From the NCBI RefSeq assembly GCF_949628215.1, contig NW_027441250.1, positions 1 through 64,000 of the forward strand: a stretch of DNA of 64,000 bases, given 5' to 3'. Source of the stretch: Phalacrocorax aristotelis. Lineage: Eukaryota > Chordata > Aves > Suliformes > Phalacrocoracidae. The notes under the pieces are model-generated. The model did not search any database. It had not been told where the DNA came from and saw only the letters and a list, made by a program, of their open reading frames with translations. The translations under genes and the position numbers were made by a program. Positions 33,022-45,736 of this stretch are shown one piece after another; position 1 is the stretch's first letter; every line of letters starts with the position of its first letter.

Positions 33022-35624
33022 GTGAGTCCTGGGCCACTGGGGCCCCGTTGCCTCTCTTGTGCGTCCTGGGCCCTCCCTGTCTCTCCCCTGGCCCCCTCTC
33101 TTTCCTTACCTGCTGCAAAATTTTTTCGTTTCGTTTTTTTTTTTTTATGCAGCCCCCCCCCCCCCCCCCGCACCTTCTTTCTCCATCTCGCTCTGAGTGG
33201 CTCCCTGCCTCCCCGTCTTTTCAGTCCTCCCTCTCTCTGTCCTGTAGCCTGTGGCTACTTGTTCTTTCTCCGCCTCTCTCTGCCTGGCTCTGGCTCCGTT
33301 TTTATTTTTTTATTCCTCCTGCTCTGTCCTGTAGCCTGTCGGTATTTTGTCTTTCTCTGGCCCTCTTGGTCTGACTCCCTGTGTTACCGAAAAACGCGGT
33401 AAAATCGGAAACGACTCCTCAACGCCAATTTAGTATTAAAGAGCAGGCGTTGTTTATTCACGGCGCCAGACGCACGGGGGATCGCTCCTCCTGGCGTGCG
33501 TACCTCACACACCTTTCCCGTACAATTTGTAGATCAAAATTTTAGGTATTCATACATAGTCATTATTGTCCTGTGTACTGATCGGTACAAACTTGCTCGT
33601 TCCGTATGTAAATTACTGCGCAGGCTCGGTGGTGGTCCGTGAGTCGGTGGTCGCGATCTCCCCCTGCCAGAATTGCCTTTTGCCTTCTTGGCTCTTAATC
33701 TTGGCGGTCTTGGCTAGTTTTCTCAGTCCGCTCCACGAAACCGCGTTTTGTCATCCTTTTCTGACAGAAGCACGTTGTCTGTTGTTCTGCTGACATTAAC
33801 GATCGCCTAGTGACTAAAATGCAGATCGACGGATACACTGATTCGTACGCTCCGTGTTCCCGTAATGGAACACCGTCTCTGGTTGGCTGATTTCATCGCT
33901 TTGGTTACACCTGTTCCTGTTGTTCAGTTTCTTCTTTTTTGGCTTTGTTTGATTCTCTCTGTGATTCCGTTTTTCTCTGCCTCGCTTTTCCCAGCTCCGC
34001 GTCCCTCACTTTGAATGCCCGTGATCCTTCACCAGCTCACTCTCCCTTGGTTGCCATCCCCGTTTCTGAATTCCTCCTGCTTTGCCACGTAGCCCGTGAC
34101 TTTTTTCTTATTCTCTCTCTGTCTGCCTCAACGCTCCCGCCGCGCTTTTTAATTCGTCTGCTCTGTACCCTGCTACTGTTCTTGCCTTTCTGAGTTCTTC
34201 TCTGTCCAGCTCCCTTTCCCTATTCATGAATTCCTGTTCTTCCTGCACCCGCCGCTGTTCCCTGTGACCTCCGTCTCTCTCTGTCCAGCTCCCTGTCCCT
34301 AGGTTTTAATTCCTGCCTCTGCCCGTTGTAGCCCATCTAGATTTTTCTCTCGGCCTCTCTCTCTGTCCGGCTCCCTCTCTCTGTGTTCTAATTCCACGTT
34401 CTCTGTCACGTAGACCCGTGCTATTTGTTTGTCCTCATCTCTCTCTGTCCAGCTCCTTGCTGCTAAGTTTTATTTCTTCCCTCTCTCTCTGTCTTTGTAG
34501 CCCATTGCTGTTGTTGTGTTTTTGGTTTTGTTTTTGTTTTTTTTCACTTGTTTCTTCGTTTGTCTCTGTCTGCCTCCCAGTGCCTGATCTTTAATTCCTC
34601 CTTCCCTGTTGGGCCGCTGTTCCTTTTTTCCATTCTACGTTGTGTTCTCTTTGGTCTCCTGTTCTTATTCATCGGTTTCCTCCTCGCCGCCCTGTGGCTT
34701 GTCCCCATTTTAGTGTTGCCTCTCTCTCCCTCTCTCTGGCTTCTTGCCCCTGTTTTTAAAATTCCTCCCTCTCTTCTCTCTTCCCTGTCGGCCGTGTGAT
34801 CGTCAGCCTTTCTCCACCTCTTTCTGCCCAGCTCTCTGTGTCTATCCATTAATTCTTCCCTCTCTGCCCTGTAGCCTGTAGCTTTTGTCCTTTCTCCATC
34901 TTGCTGTCTCTGGCTTCCCCGTGACCCTGTTTTAGAATTGTTTCTCTCTTCTTTCTGTACGCATTGCGATTCCTTTTGCTCCCCATCTCCCTTTGTTTTG
35001 GGTGTTGTTTTGTTGTTGTTTTTCTGGCTCCCTGTCCCTAATTCTTAATTCTCTGCCTTCTCGTGCTCTGTACCACGTAGCCCCGTGGTTTGTTTTGTGG
35101 TGTTCCCTCCCCGGCCCCTTCCCTCCGTCGTTGGCTGTCTCGGCTCCCTGTCCCCGTGGCTTCATTCTTCCCTTTCTGCCCTGTTCTTGTCGCTTATCTT
35201 GTCTGTCTCCATCGCGCTCGGTCCAGCTTCCTGCCCCTATTCTTCTTTCCTCCCTCGCTGTCGTGCTGCCTGCCCCAGGTTCTTTGTGTGTCTCCAGCCT
35301 GCTCCTCTTCCTTCTTTGTTGGTCTGTGTCCTGCTCTTCCCTCTTTCTGCTGCCTCTCTTCCCCTCTCTCTGCTGCTTTTATCTCCAGCTCCGTCAGGCT
35401 CCCTGTCCTTCCCTGGCCGTCCTGTTCCCTGCCTCGTGCCTTCTCACTACACGCACACACGTCCCCCCCGCCCCGTCCAGCCGGATGCCGCTCTTCTCTT
35501 CTCTCTTCCTACTGTCCTGTGCCTTGCTCCTCACCTTTGGTGGCCTCCCCCTCTGCCCAGCAGCCCGTCGCCCCAGGAGCCAGGCGACGGACGGTCCGTT
35601 CCCTGCCAAACCAGGACAAGCGCG
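33022..35624 (+). repeat. Pyrimidine-rich degenerate satellite, unit 7
   Basis: Private change GGTTTCCTCC near 34675 (GGTTCCCTCC elsewhere). Confidence 0.9.
33382..33909 (-). mobile_element. Solo LTR2, unit 7
   Basis: Full 528 bp with intact termini and CCTG flanks. Confidence 0.72.
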
Positions 35625-36197
35625 TGCCGTGGCTTAGCCCCAGCTGGCAACTCTGCACCAGGGAGCTGCTTGCTCACTCCACCCTCAGTGGGCTGGGGGA
35701 GAGAGCTGGAAGGGTAAGAGTGAGAAAAATCATGGGTTGAGATCGAGACTGTTTAATAGGTAAAGCAAAAGCTGTGCGTGGAAGCAAAGCAAGGAATTAA
35801 TTCACTCCTCCTTTTCGGCGGGCAGGTGTTGAGCCACCTCTGGGAAAGCAGGGCTCTGTCATGTGTAACGGTTACTTAGGGAGAGAAATGCCGTAGCCCC
35901 CGCCCCCCAAGGACTCCCCCTTCTTCCCCCAGCTGCGTGTGCTGAGCATGATGTCAAATGGTATGGAATATCCCTTTGGTCAGTTAGCTGGGAAAGCTTT
36001 CCCAGCTGTGTCCTCTCCCAGCCTACTTGCTGGTGGGGCACTGAGAGAACCAGAAGAGGCCCTGACTGTGGAAGCAGTGCTCAGCAAGAACCAAAACATC
36101 TCTACATTATTAACGGTGTTTTGAGCATAAATCCAAAACGTATCCCTTCCTAGCTACTGTGGAGAAAATGAGCACTATCCCAGCCAACACCAGCTCC
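35625..36197 (-). mobile_element. Solo LTR1, unit 8
   Basis: Same element and position; G at 35745. Confidence 0.75.
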
Positions 36198-38073
36198 GTG
36201 CGGCTGCGGCAACGGCGGCCGAGGTGGCCTTGGGGCAGGGGGGGAGCGTTGGGGACCCTGATCCACGAATGGCTCCTGGGACTTGTTACGTGCGCGCCTG
36301 CACAAACACCTGCCCTCTCCTTTGCCCTCAGGGCTGCGTTTGCGCTGCCTTTGCGTGGGGCAAGGGGCTGTGATGGAGCCCAGGGGAGGAGGTGGTGCAC
36401 TGTGGGGGTGAGGGGAGGGGGCCCCCCGTTGCTGCTGCGCCTCAGCTGTGGGCGGGGTCTGGATGGAGGAGCCCCAGGTGCGGGCGGTGGGGCTGACGGT
36501 GCCGGCTCCTCCCTGGAAAAGGGGTGGTGCCCGGCTCCGGGGGGCCAGCGTGAGCCGAGGGCGGAGCGGAGCGGAGCTGTGGCCGAGCGTCAGCGGGCTG
36601 CGACTGTAGCGAGGGAGGAGGTGAGCGGGGGCTGGGTGGTGGAGCGCTGCGTCCCGGGTGAAGCCCCGAGGAGGGCTGCGGCGGGGCAGCGCCGGGTCGG
36701 AGCGGGCGGTGGGGAGAGCGAGGCTGTGCTGAGGGCTCGGTGGGGCTTCCGGGTGCATCGGCGGGAGGGACGGTGGCCCGCAGGGTCCGAGAGCGGGGAG
36801 GGCGGGCTGGCGGCGTGCCGGGAGCTGTGGTGGTGCGCCTGCCGGCTGGCCGTGCGGCCGTGCGGCCGTGTTGTGGCGCAGAGCATGCCGGGAGGTGTAG
36901 TCCTTGCGGCGCGCGGCTGCCGGGCGGCCGTGTTGTGGCGCAGAGCGTGCCGGGAGGTGTAGTCCTGGCGCAGTGGCTGCCGGCCCTGTCACGTGGTTCG
37001 CCGGGGCGTGGCGGGAGGCGCGGTCTTCCGGCGCTCGGGTGCCGGGCGGCCGTGCCGCGTACGGTAGGCGCGGTGTATTTTTGGGGTTGGATTCGTGTTG
37101 ATTTCTGGGGGCTTCCAGGTGCGGCCGCTCCCCGAGAAGCGGTGAGTTCCCCGGGAGCTGACAGAAGGGAAGAGGGGAAGGAGGAGGACCTTTTCCCCCT
37201 GCCCAGAGCGCAGATGATGGCCGGCTCGCCGGAGCTCCCGCTCAGCCTCCCCTGGCCCCCCTTGCCCCGTGCGCCTGCCCCCAGCCCCGGCCCCTCCCCT
37301 GAAGCGTGCTGCGTAGCCCTTGGCCGCCCCCAGGCCCTGTCGTGAAGGCAGCGAGCCGGCCCTCAAGCGCACTGGATTCCCCCTCGGCGCAGGGGCCCGT
37401 AGCAGTAGCGCGGGGAAGGGGCGCTGTGTCCGGAAGCCCCTGCGCAAGGAGGGGCTTTGGTCAGGGTCGATCGACGGTAATGACGGTCGCTGTTTCTTCT
37501 TTCCCTCTCCCAGAGACCGTGCTGAGGACGTGGTTGTCTGTCCTTCCCCCGGGGACGCCGTCGACTGCGGCCGTCTCAGGCTTGCGTGGCTTCTCTCTGC
37601 CCGGCTTTGCCATCCTCGCGGCGCCGGGGCGAAAAGGGACACACAGAGCCCTTCCCGGCTGTGGACAGGAGCTGCCTCGGCTGAAGCTGGAGACGCCGAC
37701 GAAAGGTAAAGCAGAAGAAACTGAAGGCGCTCTGGCTGCCAGCTGCCTTCCTGCTGCAGGCAAGAGAGAGCCTGTCCCTGCAGGTGAGGGAGGAAGGATC
37801 CCCCTTCATAGTCCGCAGCGGGACAGGCCACCAACGTGCACTGCAGGGTCCGTACGCGTAACCCGGAGTTGGGTACGGGCGTGTAGGGCACGAGCGAGCT
37901 AGGCTACGTGCCTAGGAAGCCTCATCTCGTAAGAGCGGTAAGACACCCACGTATCCTCTTTAGGTGGAGGTCGGCCTAGAGTCTGGAGCTGAGGAAGAGG
38001 CAGGGAGGAGAGGAGGGGAAAGAAGCATCTGAACGGCTAAATTGTGCCAGCAGCGCTGAGAGCGAGAGTCGCG
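36198..38073 (+). promoter_or_regulatory. CpG-rich promoter-like block, unit 8 (divergent patch)
   Basis: Intron 1 of the candidate transcript is altered: CCCAGAGCGC and a loss of about 8 bases near 37221, then CCCAGCCCCGGCCCC near 37279 and GAAGCGTGCTGCG near 37301. Candidate exons: exon 1 ending 37141, 37514-37705, 37760-37783 and 37964-38073. The last has GAGCTGAGGAAG for GAGCTGCAGAAG. Confidence 0.55.
36883..36965 (-). promoter_or_regulatory. ZNF143-type 62-bp minisatellite, 2 copies (unit 8)
   Basis: Motifs begin at 36883 (CATGC form) and 36945 (CGTGC form). Confidence 0.8.
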
Positions 38074-40675
38074 GTGAGTCCTGGGCCACTGGGGCCCCGT
38101 TGCCTCTCTTGTGCGTCCTGGGCCCTCCCTGTCTCTCCCCCGGCCCCCTCTCTTTCCTTACCTGCTGCAAAATTTTTTCGTTTCGTTTTTTTTTTTTTTT
38201 TATGCAGCCCCCCCCCCCCCGCACCTTCTTTCTCCATCTCGCTCTGAGTGGCTCCCTGCCTCCCCGTCTTTTCAGTCCTCCCTCTCTCTGTCCTGTAGCC
38301 TGTGGCTACTTGTTCTTTCTCCGCCTCTCTCTGCCTGGCTCTGGCTCCGTTTTTATTTTTTTATTCCTCCTGCTCTGTCCTGTAGCCTGTCGGTATTTTG
38401 TCTTTCTCTGGCCCTCTTGGTCTGACTCCCTGTGTTACCGAAAAACGCGGTAAAATCGGAAACGACTCCTCAACGCCAATTTAGTATTAAAGAGCAGGCG
38501 TTGTTTATTCACGGCGCCAGACGCACGGGGGATCGCTCCTCCTGGCGTGCGTACCTCACACACCTTTCCCGTACAATTTGTAGATCAAAATTTTAGGTAT
38601 TCATACATAGTCATTATTGTCCTGTGTACTGATCGGTACAAACTTGCTCGTTCTGTATGTAAATTACTGCGCAGGCTCGGTGGTGGTCCGTGAGTCGGTG
38701 GTCGCGATCTCCCCCTGCCAGAATTGCCTTTTGCCTTCTTGGCTCTTAATCTTGGCGGTCTTGGCTAGTTTTCTCAGTCCGCTCCACGAAACCGCGTTTT
38801 GTCATCCTTTTCTGACAGAAGCACGTTGTCTGTTGTTCTGCTGACATTAACGATCGCCTAGTGACTAAAATGCAGATCGACGGATACACTGATTCGTACG
38901 CTCCGTGTTCCCGTAATGGAACACCGTCTCTGGTTGGCTGATTTCATCGCTTTGGTTACACCTGTTCCTGTTGTTCAGTTTCTTCTTTTTTGGCTTTGTT
39001 TGATTCTCTCTGTGATTCCGTTTTTCTCTGCCTCGCTTTTCCCAGCTCCGCGTCCCTCACTTTGAATGCCCGTGATCCTTCACCAGCTCACTCTCCCTTG
39101 GTTGCCATCCCCGTTTCTGAATTCCTCCTGCTTTGCCACGTAGCCCGTGACTTTTTTCTTATTCTCTCTCTGTCTGCCTCAACGCTCCCGCCGCGCTTTT
39201 TAATTCGTCTGCTCTGTACCCTGCTACTGTTCTTGCCTTTCTGAGTTCTTCTCTGTCCAGCTCCCTTTCCCTATTCATGAATTCCTGTTCTTCCTGCACC
39301 CGCCGCTGTTCCCTGTGACCTCCGTCTCTCTCTGTCCAGCTCCCTGTCCCTAGGTTTTAATTCCTGCCTCTGCCCGTTGTAGCCCATCTAGATTTTTCTC
39401 TCGGCCTCTCTCTCTGTCCGGCTCCCTCTCTCTGTGTTCTAATTCCACGTTCTCTGTCACGTAGACCCGTGCTATTTGTTTGTCCTCATCTCTCTCTGTC
39501 CAGCTCCTTGCTGCTAAGTTTTATTTCTTCCCTCTCTCTCTGTCTTTGTAGCCCATTGCTGTTGTTGTGTTTTTGGTTTTGTTTTTGTTTTTTTTCACTT
39601 GTTTCTTCGTTTGTCTCTGTCTGCCTCCCAGTGCCTGATCTTTAATTCCTCCTTCCCTGTTGGGCCGCTGTTCCTTTTTTCCATTCTACGTTGTGTTCTC
39701 TTTGGTCTCCTGTTCTTATTCATCGGTTCCCTCCTCGCCGCCCTGTGGCTTGTCCCCATTTTAGTGTTGCCTCTCTCTCCCTCTCTCTGGCTTCTTGCCC
39801 CTGTTTTTAAAATTCCTCCCTCTCTTCTCTCTTCCCTGTCGGCCGTGTGATCGTCAGCCTTTCTCCACCTCTTTCTGCCCAGCTCTCTGTGTCTATCCAT
39901 TAATTCTTCCCTCTCTGCCCTGTAGCCTGTAGCTTTTGTCCTTTCTCCATCTTGCTGTCTCTGGCTTCCCCGTGACCCTGTTTTAGAATTGTTTCTCTCT
40001 TCTTTCTGTACGCATTGCGATTCCTTTTGCTCCCCATCTCCCTTTGTTTTGGGTGTTGTTTTGTTGTTGTTTTTCTGGCTCCCTGTCCCTAATTCTTAAT
40101 TCTCTGCCTTCTCGTGCTCTGTACCACGTAGCCCCGTGGTTTGTTTTGTGGTGTTCCCTCCCCGGCCCCTTCCCTCCGTCGTTGGCTGTCTCGGCTCCCT
40201 GTCCCCGTGGCTTCATTCTTCCCTTTCTGCCCTGTTCTTGTCGCTTATCTTGTCTGTCTCCATCGCGCTCGGTCCAGCTTCCTGCCCCTATTCTTCTTTC
40301 CTCCCTCGCTGTCGTGCTGCCTGCCCCAGGTTCTTTGTGTGTCTCCAGCCTGCTCCTCTTCCTTCTTTGTTGGTCTGTGTCCTGCTCTTCCCTCTTTCTG
40401 CTGCCTCTCTTCCCCTCTCTCTGCTGCTTTTATCTCCAGCTCCGTCAGGCTCCCTGTCCTTCCCTGGCCGTCCTGTTCCCTGCCTCGTGCCTTCTCACTA
40501 CACGCACACACGTCCCCCCCGCCCCGTCCAGCCGGATGCCGCTCTTCTCTTCTCTCTTCCTACTGTCCTGTGCCTTGCTCCTCACCTTTGGTGGCCTCCC
40601 CCTCTGCCCAGCAGCCCGTCGCCCCAGGAGCCAGGCGACGGACGGTCCGTTCCCTGCCAAACCAGGACAAGCGCG
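38074..40675 (+). repeat. Pyrimidine-rich degenerate satellite, unit 8
   Basis: Runs of 16 T and 13 C at the homopolymer junction. Private CTCCCCCGGCC near 38137. Confidence 0.9.
38433..38960 (-). mobile_element. Solo LTR2, unit 8
   Basis: Full 528 bp with a private C-to-T (CGTTCTGTATG near 38654). Termini and CCTG flanks are intact. Confidence 0.72.
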
Positions 40676-41248
40676 TGCCGTGGCTTAGCCCCAGCTGGCA
40701 ACTCTGCACCAGGGAGCTGCTTGCTCACTCCACCCTCAGTGGGCTGGGGGAGAGAGCTGGAAGGGTAAGAGTGAGAAAAATCATGGGTTGAGATCGAGAC
40801 TGTTTAATAGGTAAAGCAAAAGCTGTGCGTGGAAGCAAAGCAAGGAATTAATTCACTCCTCCTTTTCGGCGGGCAGGTGTTGAGCCACCTCTGGGAAAGC
40901 AGGGCTCTGTCATGTGTAACGGTTACTTAGGGAGAGAAATGCCGTAGCCCCCGCCCCCCAAGGACTCCCCCTTCTTCCCCCAGCTGCGTGTGCTGAGCAT
41001 GATGTCAAATGGTATGGAATATCCCTTTGGTCAGTTAGCTGGGAAAGCTTTCCCAGCTGTGTCCTCTCCCAGCCTACTTGCTGGTGGGGCACTGAGAGAA
41101 CCAGAAGAGGCCCTGACTGTGGAAGCAGTGCTCAGCAAGAACCAAAACATCTCTACATTATTAACGGTGTTTTGAGCATAAATCCAAAACGTATCCCTTC
41201 CTAGCTACTGTGGAGAAAATGAGCACTATCCCAGCCAACACCAGCTCC
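40676..41248 (-). mobile_element. Solo LTR1, unit 9
   Basis: Same element and position; G at 40796. Confidence 0.75.
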
Positions 41249-43132
41249 GTGCGGCTGCGGCAACGGCGGCCGAGGTGGCCTTGGGGCAGGGGGGGAGCGT
41301 TGGGGACCCTGATCCACGAATGGCTCCTGGGACTTGTTACGTGCGCGCCTGCACAAACACCTGCCCTCTCCTTTGCCCTCAGGGCTGCGTTTGCGCTGCC
41401 TTTGCGTGGGGCAAGGGGCTGTGATGGAGCCCAGGGGAGGAGGTGGTGCACTGTGGGGGTGAGGGGAGGGGGCCCCCCGTTGCTGCTGCGCCTCAGCTGT
41501 GGGCGGGGTCTGGATGGAGGAGCCCCAGGTGCGGGCGGTGGGGCTGACGGTGCCGGCTCCTCCCTGGAAAAGGGGTGGTGCCCGGCTCCGGGGGGCCAGC
41601 GTGAGCCGAGGGCGGAGCGGAGCGGAGCTGTGGCCGAGCGTCAGCGGGCTGCGACTGTAGCGAGGGAGGAGGTGAGCGGGGGCTGGGTGGTGGAGCGCTG
41701 CGTCCCGGGTGAAGCCCCGAGGAGGGCTGCGGCGGGGCAGCGCCGGGTCGGAGCGGGCGGTGGGGAGAGCGAGGCTGTGCTGAGGGCTCGGTGGGGCTTC
41801 CGGGTGCATCGGCGGGAGGGACGGTGGCCCGCAGGGTCCGAGAGCGGGGAGGGCGGGCTGGCGGCGTGCCGGGAGCTGTGGTGGTGCGCCTGCCGGCTGG
41901 CCGTGCGGCTGTGCGGCCGTGTTGTGGCGCAGAGCATGCCGGGAGGTGTAGTCCTTGCGGCGCGCGGCTGCCGGGCGGCCGTGTTGTGGCGCAGAGCGTG
42001 CCGGGAGGTGTAGTCCTGGCGCAGTGGCTGCCGGCCCTGTCACGTGGTTCGCCGGGGCGTGGCGGGAGGCGCGGTCTTCCGGCGCTCGGGTGCCGGGCGG
42101 CCGTGCCGCGTACGGTAGGCGCGGTGTATTTTTGGGGTTGGATTCGTGTTGATTTCTGGGGGCTTCCAGGTGCGGCCGCTCCCCGAGAAGCGGTGAGTTC
42201 CCCGGGAGCTGACAGAAGGGAAGAGGGGAAGGAGGAGGACCTTTTCCCCCTGCCCAGGGCGCAGATGATGGCCGCCTCCCCGGCTCGCCGGAGCTCCCGC
42301 TCAGCCTCCCCTGGCCCCCCTTGCCCCGTGCGCCTGCCCCCAGGTCCGGCACCTCCCCTGCAGCGTGCCGCGTAGCCCTTGGCCGCCCCCAGGCGCTGTC
42401 GTGAAGGCAGCGAGCCGGCCCTCAAGCGCACTGGATTCCCCCTCGGCGCAGGGGCCCGTAGCAGTAGCGCGGGGAAGGGGCGCTGTGTCCGGAAGCCCCT
42501 GCGCAAGGAGGGGCTTTGGTCAGGGTCGATCGACGGTAATGACGGTCGCTGTTTCTTCTTTCCCTCTCCCAGAGACCGTGCTGAGGACGTGGTTGTCTGT
42601 CCTTCCCCCGGGGACGCCGTCGACTGCGGCCGTCTCAGGCTTGCGTGGCTTCTCTCTGCCCGGCTTTGCCATCCTCGCGGCGCCGGGGCGAAAAGGGACA
42701 CACAGAGCCCTTCCCGGCTGTGGACAGGAGCTGCCTCGGCTGAAGCTGGAGACGCCGACGAAAGGTAAAGCAGAAGAAACTGAAGGCGCTCTGGCTGCCA
42801 GCTGCCTTCCTGCTGCAGGCAAGAGAGAGCCTGTCCCTGCAGGTGAGGGAGGAAGGATCCCCCTTCATAGTCCGCAGCGGGACAGGCCACCAACGTGCAC
42901 CGCAGGGTCCGTACGCGTAACCCGGAGTTGGGTACGGGCGTGTAGGGCACGAGCGAGCTAGGCTACGTGCCTAGGAAGCCTCATCTCGTAAGAGCGGTAA
43001 GACACCCACGTATCCTCTTTAGGTGGAGGTCGGCCTAGAGTCTGGAGCTGCAGAAGAGGCAGGGAGGAGAGGAGGGGAAAGAAGCATCTGAACGGCTAAA
43101 TTGTGCCAGCAGCGCTGAGAGCGAGAGTCGCG
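41249..43132 (+). promoter_or_regulatory. CpG-rich promoter-like block, unit 9
   Basis: Candidate exons: exon 1 ending 42192, 42573-42764, 42819-42842 and 43023-43132. Confidence 0.58.
41934..42016 (-). promoter_or_regulatory. ZNF143-type 62-bp minisatellite, 2 copies (unit 9)
   Basis: Motifs begin at 41934 (CATGC form) and 41996 (CGTGC form). Confidence 0.8.
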
Positions 43133-45736
43133 GTGAGTCCTGGGCCACTGGGGCCCCGTTGCCTCTCTTGTGCGTCCTGGGCCCTCCCTGTCTCTCCCCT
43201 GGCCCCCTCTCTTTCCTTACCTGCTGCAAAATTTTTTCGTTTCGTTTTTTTTTTTTTTTTTATGCAGCCCCCCCCCCCCCCGCACCTTCTTTCTCCATCT
43301 CGCTCTGAGTGGCTCCCTGCCTCCCCGTCTTTTCAGTCCTCCCTCTCTCTGTCCTGTAGCCTGTGGCTACTTGTTCTTTCTCCGCCTCTCTCTGCCTGGC
43401 TCTGGCTCCGTTTTTATTTTTTTATTCCTCCTGCTCTGTCCTGTAGCCTGTCGGTATTTTGTCTTTCTCTGGCCCTCTTGGTCTGACTCCCTGTGTTACC
43501 GAAAAACGCGGTAAAATCGGAAACGACTCCTCAACGCCAATTTAGTATTAAAGAGCAGGCGTTGTTTATTCACGGCGCCAGACGCACGGGGGATCGCTCC
43601 TCCTGGCGTGCGTACCTCACACACCTTTCCCGTACAATTTGTAGATCAAAATTTTAGGTATTCATACATAGTCATTATTGTCCTGTGTACTGATCGGTAC
43701 AAACTTGCTCGTTCCGTATGTAAATTACTGCGCAGGCTCGGTGGTGGTCCGTGAGTCGGTGGTCGCGATCTCCCCCTGCCAGAATTGCCTTTTGCCTTCT
43801 TGGCTCTTAATCTTGGCGGTCTTGGCTAGTTTTCTCAGTCCGCTCCACGAAACCGCGTTTTGTCATCCTTTTCTGACAGAAGCACGTTGTCTGTTGTTCT
43901 GCTGACATTAACGATCGCCTAGTGACTAAAATGCAGATCGACGGATACACTGATTCGTACGCTCCGTGTTCCCGTAATGGAACACCGTCTCTGGTTGGCT
44001 GATTTCATCGCTTTGGTTACACCTGTTCCTGTTGTTCAGTTTCTTCTTTTTTGGCTTTGTTTGATTCTCTCTGTGATTCCGTTTTTCTCTGCCTCGCTTT
44101 TCCCAGCTCCGCGTCCCTCACTTTGAATGCCCGTGATCCTTCACCAGCTCACTCTCCCTTGGTTGCCATCCCCGTTTCTGAATTCCTCCTGCTTTGCCAC
44201 GTAGCCCGTGACTTTTTTCTTATTCTCTCTCTGTCTGCCTCAACGCTCCCGCCGCGCTTTTTAATTCGTCTGCTCTGTACCCTGCTACTGTTCTTGCCTT
44301 TCTGAGTTCTTCTCTGTCCAGCTCCCTTTCCCTATTCATGAATTCCTGTTCTTCCTGCACCCGCCGCTGTTCCCTGTGACCTCCGTCTCTCTCTGTCCAG
44401 CTCCCTGTCCCTAGGTTTTAATTCCTGCCTCTGCCCGTTGTAGCCCATCTAGATTTTTCTCTCGGCCTCTCTCTCTGTCCGGCTCCCTCTCTCTGTGTTC
44501 TAATTCCACGTTCTCTGTCACGTAGACCCGTGCTATTTGTTTGTCCTCATCTCTCTCTGTCCAGCTCCTTGCTGCTAAGTTTTATTTCTTCCCTCTCTCT
44601 CTGTCTTTGTAGCCCATTGCTGTTGTTGTGTTTTTGGTTTTGTTTTTGTTTTTTTTCACTTGTTTCTTCGTTTGTCTCTGTCTGCCTCCCAGTGCCTGAT
44701 CTTTAATTCCTCCTTCCCTGTTGGGCCGCTGTTCCTTTTTTCCATTCTACGTTGTGTTCTCTTTGGTCTCCTGTTCTTATTCATCGGTTCCCTCCTCGCC
44801 GCCCTGTGGCTTGTCCCCATTTTAGTGTTGCCTCTCTCTCCCTCTCTCTGGCTTCTTGCCCCTGTTTTTAAAATTCCTCCCTCTCTTCTCTCTTCCCTGT
44901 CGGCCGTGTGATCGTCAGCCTTTCTCCACCTCTTTCTGCCCAGCTCTCTGTGTCTATCCATTAATTCTTCCCTCTCTGCCCTGTAGCCTGTAGCTTTTGT
45001 CCTTTCTCCATCTTGCTGTCTCTGGCTTCCCCGTGACCCTGTTTTAGAATTGTTTCTCTCTTCTTTCTGTACGCATTGCGATTCCTTTTGCTCCCCATCT
45101 CCCTTTGTTTTGGGTGTTGTTTTGTTGTTGTTTTTCTGGCTCCCTGTCCCTAATTCTTAATTCTCTGCCTTCTCGTGCTCTGTACCACGTAGCCCCGTGG
45201 TTTGTTTTGTGGTGTTCCCTCCCCGGCCCCTTCCCTCCGTCGTTGGCTGTCTCGGCTCCCTGTCCCCGTGGCTTCATTCTTCCCTTTCTGCCCTGTTCTT
45301 GTCGCTTATCTTGTCTGTCTCCATCGCGCTCGGTCCAGCTTCCTGCCCCTATTCTTCTTTCCTCCCTCGCTGTCGTGCTGCCTGCCCCAGGTTCTTTGTG
45401 TGTCTCCAGCCTGCTCCTCTTCCTTCTTTGTTGGTCTGTGTCCTGCTCTTCCCTCTTTCTGCTGCCTCTCTTCCCCTCTCTCTGCTGCTTTTATCTCCAG
45501 CTCCGTCAGGCTCCCTGTCCTTCCCTGGCCGTCCTGTTCCCTGCCTCGTGCCTTCTCACTACACGCACACACGTCCCCCCCGCCCCGTCCAGCCGGATGC
45601 CGCTCTTCTCTTCTCTCTTCCTACTGTCCTGTGCCTTGCTCCTCACCTTTGGTGGCCTCCCCCTCTGCCCAGCAGCCCGTCGCCCCAGGAGCCAGGCGAC
45701 GGACGGTCCGTTCCCTGCCAAACCAGGACAAGCGCG
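43133..45736 (+). repeat. Pyrimidine-rich degenerate satellite, unit 9
   Basis: Longest T run of the units I counted (17 T), followed by 14 C. Confidence 0.9.
43494..44021 (-). mobile_element. Solo LTR2, unit 9
   Basis: Full 528 bp with intact termini and CCTG flanks. Confidence 0.72.

Larger units (their letters stand above)
30377..35490 (+). repeat. Macrosatellite unit 7 (5114 bp)
   Basis: Near-twin of unit 2 in its CpG block: three minisatellite copies and the same spacer variants. Further right it carries the unit 3-12 forms CGTACGCGTAA and TTGCTGTTGTTG, so it is a recombinant. Confidence 0.97.
35491..40541 (+). repeat. Macrosatellite unit 8 (5051 bp, patch of private variants)
   Basis: It carries two minisatellite copies and the extra octamer. 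A cluster of substitutions and a small deletion not seen in other units spans about 37206-38140 (see findings). Confidence 0.97.
40542..45602 (+). repeat. Macrosatellite unit 9 (5061 bp)
   Basis: Carries GTGCGGCTGTGCGG before the minisatellite, a variant of the octamer insertion shared only with unit 10. Otherwise consensus-like, with AAGCG before the exon-1 donor. Confidence 0.97.
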
